This document shows, piece by piece, positions 8,148-10,135 of a stretch of DNA of 10,135 nt. The position numbers and the translations under genes were made by a program. Below the pieces are notes generated by a model. That model worked only from the letters and a program-made list of their open reading frames with translations. It ran no database searches and was not told where the DNA came from. Every line of letters begins with the position of its first letter. Positions within the stretch are counted from its first letter, which is position 1. The stretch lies in assembly GCA_004151065.3 (NCBI GenBank), contig NWUY0300039890.1:1-10135 (forward strand), read 5' to 3'. The DNA is from Larix sibirica (lineage: Eukaryota > Streptophyta > Pinopsida > Pinales > Pinaceae).

Positions 8148-8657
8148 ATGTTGGGCACTCTTATGGAAGACACCAAGGAAAATTGGTCCAAGGGTAGGGA
8201 CACGACTCAGACGTTGAAGACTCACTTGGTTCAAATGGAAGGTTTGTTGGGGAATATGGAAACCACCTTTGGTGGGAAAAATTATGCTGGTGGTAGCCAC
8301 ACTGGTGGTATCCATGCAGGTGGTAGTCACGCTGGTGGTAGCCATGTTAGTGGTAGCAACATTGTGGCTGAAGGAGCCCTAGGGGATAATTCGGTAGCAG
8401 AAGGAGGAGGTGAGTTTGTTCCTGCAACCATGTTGACGTATGGAAAGGAACTCGCCATGAACTCCTTCCTCATTCCATCCACGACTGGTCATATGGAAAT
8501 TAAAAAATTTCGAGGTGAGAAGGCGGACACAATCATTCCCTGGTGTAAGGTGGAACCCCATCCAGTCAAGCTGTCGGCTCACGAAGCGACGGAGGAGGAC
8601 AACTTCAGCTATCCAATTCTTGAAGAGGTTCCCCCTGATGAAAATGCGGTGAGATAA
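8148..8657 (+). CDS. Unrecognised 169-aa protein with AGGSH repeats, in the retroposed copy
   Basis: This is the longest frame in the window. It begins at ATG 8148 and ends at TAA 8655-8657; the frame is open upstream to 8079 without another ATG, so the true N-terminus may be missing. Residues 1-45 are polar and helix-like (KENWSKGRDTTQTLKTHLVQ). Residues 47-71 are five AGGSH-like repeats. Residues 72-95 are Gly/Ala/Glu-rich (VAEGALGDNSVAEGGGEF). The C-terminal part is mixed and ends in an acidic stretch (EATEEDNFSYPILEEVPPDE). The helix plus low-complexity plan is loosely like retrotransposon Gag-type proteins, but there is no zinc knuckle or conserved block, so I assign no function. Lying inside a retroposed copy with no promoter of its own, it is probably not expressed from here. 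Confidence 0.4.
   Translation: MLGTLMEDTKENWSKGRDTTQTLKTHLVQMEGLLGNMETTFGGKNYAGGSHTGGIHAGGSHAGGSHVSGSNIVAEGALGDNSVAEGGGEFVPATMLTYGKELAMNSFLIPSTTGHMEIKKFRGEKADTIIPWCKVEPHPVKLSAHEATEEDNFSYPILEEVPPDENAVR
8286..8360 (+). repeat. Five tandem 15-bp repeats encoding AGGSH-type units
   Basis: Units start at 8286, 8301, 8316, 8331 and 8346, with consensus GCTGGTGGTAGCCAC. They translate as AGGSH, TGGIH, AGGSH, AGGSH and VSGSN. All units keep the reading frame. Differences are mostly at unit edges and third positions, and the last unit is the most diverged. Confidence 0.9.
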
Positions 8658-8935
8658 AAAGGTTCTGGAAGCCACTTGTGACCTCCAGTGTTTTTGTTAT
8701 AATCGGTTTCCTAATTGTGTATATTTCAGATTTTTTACATAGGCTTTTATAGACAATGTTCTTCTCTTGAAAAGACTCGCTTTCCCTGCTCTGGGCAGAG
8801 GTTTTGTTATCATGTACACGCTCATGTTGATCTATTTGAATACCTGGGTTGGTGGTTCCACACACTTAGACCACCACAGCCAACTATTCCTTTTGTATTT
8901 TGATTTCCACTATCTAATAGAATTCTACAGCTTAT
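8658..8935 (+). other. 3'UTR-like tail of the retroposed RNA
   Basis: After the TAA at 8657 the sequence turns T-rich, with TTTTTGTTATAATCGG and TTTTGTATTTTGATTT-like strings. It ends CAGCTTAT directly before A9. This resembles a plant 3'UTR, whose poly(A) signals are loose U-rich elements. TGGTGGT (8850-8856) can pair with ACCACCA (8870-8876) as a 7-bp hairpin. Confidence 0.5.
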
Positions 8936-8944
8936 AAAAAAAAA
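8936..8944 (+). other. A9 tail of the retroposed insert
   Basis: Nine A bases lie directly between the 3'UTR-like tail and the right target-site duplication. Their position fixes the RNA orientation as plus-sense. Confidence 0.75.
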
Positions 8945-8956
8945 TCATTATATAGT
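8945..8956. repeat. Right target-site duplication (TCATTATATAGT)
   Basis: Exact 12 of 12 copy of 7564-7575. Sequence beyond it is AT-rich like that left of 7564, consistent with one original site split by the insert. Confidence 0.8.
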
Positions 8957-9136
8957 CCAAAAATATGTGCTTGTGATCCAAAAAAGAACAAAGATATTTC
9001 AAATATTAACAAAGACCTAAATATATACATAACTCAATCCATAAATTGGTATACGAGATCTATTGAAATCAAAGACTACATATATAAATTCCGCTACATG
9101 TACATTTAACAAAGATACATGAAAATATATGTAGCA

Positions 9137-9619
9137 TCAATTGCATGCACGTTCTCCTCCTAGTTCGTCTCCAAGTTGACCTAACATGTCCACATATTTA
9201 ATTAAAGGTATAAAAGTGACATTCTAATACTAAATTAGATAAGTAAAAATAAATTTTAAAATGATACTTATACATTTGTTAAAACAATTATGGACCATTA
9301 CCTTTGTGGTGAAGGGGGCATTTTCACCAACTTGAACACCAACACTGTTCAAACTCAACCCACCATCCTAAAAATTAAAGTTTCTTATTGATATATATTT
9401 CATAAAAAATAAATTAAATTACATTTCAAACCATAATTAAATAGTTGAACATTTAGCACCTATGAAGTCCTTGAAATATCTCCCAATATTGATGCAAGTT
9501 GCCCCATACACATACATAAAGTCCATGTTGATGGGTTAGGAATATGTGAATAACAAAATTCAAATTTAGAAAAATTTGTTCACATACCTTTAGATATAAA
9601 TTTGCTTGATTAAACATTG
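9137..9619 (-). CDS. Putative small spliced gene or 3' end of one, three exons, minus strand
   Basis: Three blocks have GT...AG borders on the minus strand. Exon A, 9619-9588, follows CACTTAG and ends CTAAAG|GTATGT. Exon B, 9367-9302, follows TTTTTAG and ends CACAAAG|GTAATG. Exon C, 9223-9137, follows TATTAG and ends in TGA. Introns are 220 and 78 bases, both AT-rich, as in plants. Starting at the ATG 9617-9615, the exons join in phase to 60 codons: MFNQANLYLK, then 22 residues including SLNSVGVQVGENAPFTTK, then 28 residues including VDMLGQLGDELGGERACN. No stop interrupts them. Exon B is markedly richer in G+C than its introns. One weakness is that exon C has a second AG six bases earlier, whose use would give an immediate in-frame stop. 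No family is recognised. A noncoding transcript or the tail of a degraded gene is possible. Confidence 0.35.
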
Positions 9620-9670
9620 CTAAGTGTGCCAATACAAAATTAGTATATATGTATATCTATGCAAATGTAC

Positions 9671-9707
9671 CTCATTCATCGCATCCAAGTTCGAACATGA
9701 TGATACC
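9671..9707 (-). other. Possible further exon-like block, 37 nt
   Basis: On the minus strand this block follows TTTATTTAG and is followed by GTACAT, so it has AG/GT borders and a more balanced base composition. However, the 51-base gap to the next exon is very short for a plant intron, and the frame needed to join exon A contains an in-frame TGA near its end. It could be untranslated, part of a decayed gene, or chance. Confidence 0.25.
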
Positions 9708-9819
9708 CTAAATAAATGATAATAAATCATATTATGAGTGAACTGCAACTAACAAACATGGATTAGTTTCTTTTTTACATTTCTAAACTTAAACATGTGC
9801 ATCTAATAACCAAATTATC

Positions 9820-10104
9820 TTAATACATGATACAATAATCAATTGTAACACATGTTGATCCCATGCCCTCACTCTCATGGATAAGTAAATCTTGCCATCC
9901 ATCTCGACAACTCTATGGACAAACTATAAGATTTTCATGGATCATAGACTCTAAGTGAACATATGTTTTATAGAAAAATGCATTGTGAGAATTGGTTCAT
10001 GCTCTCTATCGATTCAAACCGACATCAATCCCCACAAAATTTGACTACAAGATATCATCTATGGCATCCCTCACCTCTCAATCGACTTGAGAAGTAGACA
10101 CCAT
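9820..10104 (-). pseudogene. Coding-like frame broken by five internal stops
   Basis: From an ATG at 10104 one minus-strand frame reads MVSTSQVD, stop, EVRDAIDDIL, stop, SNFVGIDVGLNR, and so on to a TAA at 9822-9820. The longest clear runs are 27 and 30 codons. Every internal stop (two at 10080-10045 and three further left) is TGA or TAG and could derive from Arg or Gln codons by C-to-T change. The residue mix is less biased than expected from AT-rich noise. It lies upstream of the exon-like blocks on the same strand and may belong to the same decayed gene. No family is recognised; chance is a serious alternative. Confidence 0.2.
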
Positions 10105-10135
10105 CTCTTGTTAGGATATTCCTATACTCCATCCT

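Larger units (their letters stand above)
7576..8944 (+). mobile_element. Retroposed RNA copy (LINE-type insertion) with poly(A) tail
   Basis: A 1369-bp block is sharply richer in G+C than its surroundings over 7580-8660. It ends in A9 (8936-8944) and is bounded by identical 12-bp repeats, TCATTATATAGT. A 3' poly(A) plus a target duplication of this length is characteristic of target-primed reverse transcription by LINE machinery; DNA transposons and LTR elements do not produce it. The copied RNA was therefore plus-sense and polyadenylated. Contents in order: a 5' section open in several frames (7593-7923), a short frame (7957-8085), a 169-codon frame with AGGSH repeats (8148-8657), and an AT-richer 3'UTR-like tail (8658-8935). 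No terminal inverted repeats and no endonuclease or reverse transcriptase motifs were seen. It could be a processed pseudogene, a non-autonomous or truncated retroelement, or a chimeric transcript. Confidence 0.75.

Noticed and set aside
8082-8345. Minus-strand 87-codon frame across the 15-bp repeats
   Set aside because: It is antisense to the longer plus-strand frame. Openness is explained by the repeats, whose complement encodes a Thr-rich string, and it starts inside the array.
8286-8360. CRISPR-like array
   Set aside because: The repeats are contiguous 15-mers with no spacers, in frame within an ORF, in a eukaryotic setting.
8605-8903. Two short frames in the insert tail (minus 8605-8865, plus 8715-8903)
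   Set aside because: They fall in the 3'UTR-like part after the main stop. The minus frame is antisense, and neither shows coherent protein character.
9445-9540. Minus-strand open block MDFMYVYGATCINIG... as an extra exon
   Set aside because: There is no AG acceptor upstream of it in the intron. Skipping it lets the neighbouring exons join in phase, so it was treated as intronic.

Overview
The window looks like gene-poor intergenic DNA from a large plant nuclear genome. It is AT-rich (roughly 30% G+C by eye) and full of homopolymers and short tandem repeats. It carries decayed retroelement pieces, and near the right end there are short exon-like islands with GT...AG borders and AT-rich introns. 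Nothing bacterial is present: no operons, no long ORFs, no Shine-Dalgarno sites. A gymnosperm-like, retroelement-dominated genome would fit, but the species cannot be fixed from this sequence.

Left part (1-2200). A T-rich start is followed by a short plus-strand remnant resembling the N-terminal part of a retrotransposon Gag protein (559-765). About 1.2 kb of AT-rich DNA follows in which I see no gene.

Centre left (about 2200-5000). A minus-strand LTR-retrotransposon remnant reads right to left. A decayed purine-rich internal region (about 4990-2687) ends in a G-rich polypurine tract (2595-2576). This abuts an LTR that begins TGTTG at 2575 and carries a perfect 20-bp palindrome and a four-copy tandem array of TATA-like modules. 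No protease, reverse transcriptase, RNase H or integrase motif was seen. The best-preserved internal frame encodes an unrecognised Lys/Gln/Glu-rich protein with a proline-rich tail.

Centre right (5000-7560). Mostly featureless AT-rich DNA with an (AAT)7 microsatellite, short repeated modules, a 90-bp direct duplication and an interrupted minisatellite.

Right part (7564-8956). This is the clearest structure in the window. A GC-rich 1369-bp insert (7576-8944) ends in A9 and is flanked by identical 12-bp direct repeats, the signature of LINE-type target-primed reverse transcription. The insert therefore looks like a retroposed RNA copy. It holds a 169-codon frame (8148-8657) with five tandem 15-bp repeats encoding AGGSH-like units, followed by a 3'UTR-like tail. 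The protein is not recognised.

Far right (8957-10135). The minus strand carries three exon-like blocks (9619-9588, 9367-9302, 9223-9137) with GT...AG borders. They join in phase into a 60-codon frame ending in TGA. This may be a small gene, the 3' end of a longer decayed gene, or a noncoding transcript. A coding-like frame broken by five internal stops lies upstream (10104-9820).
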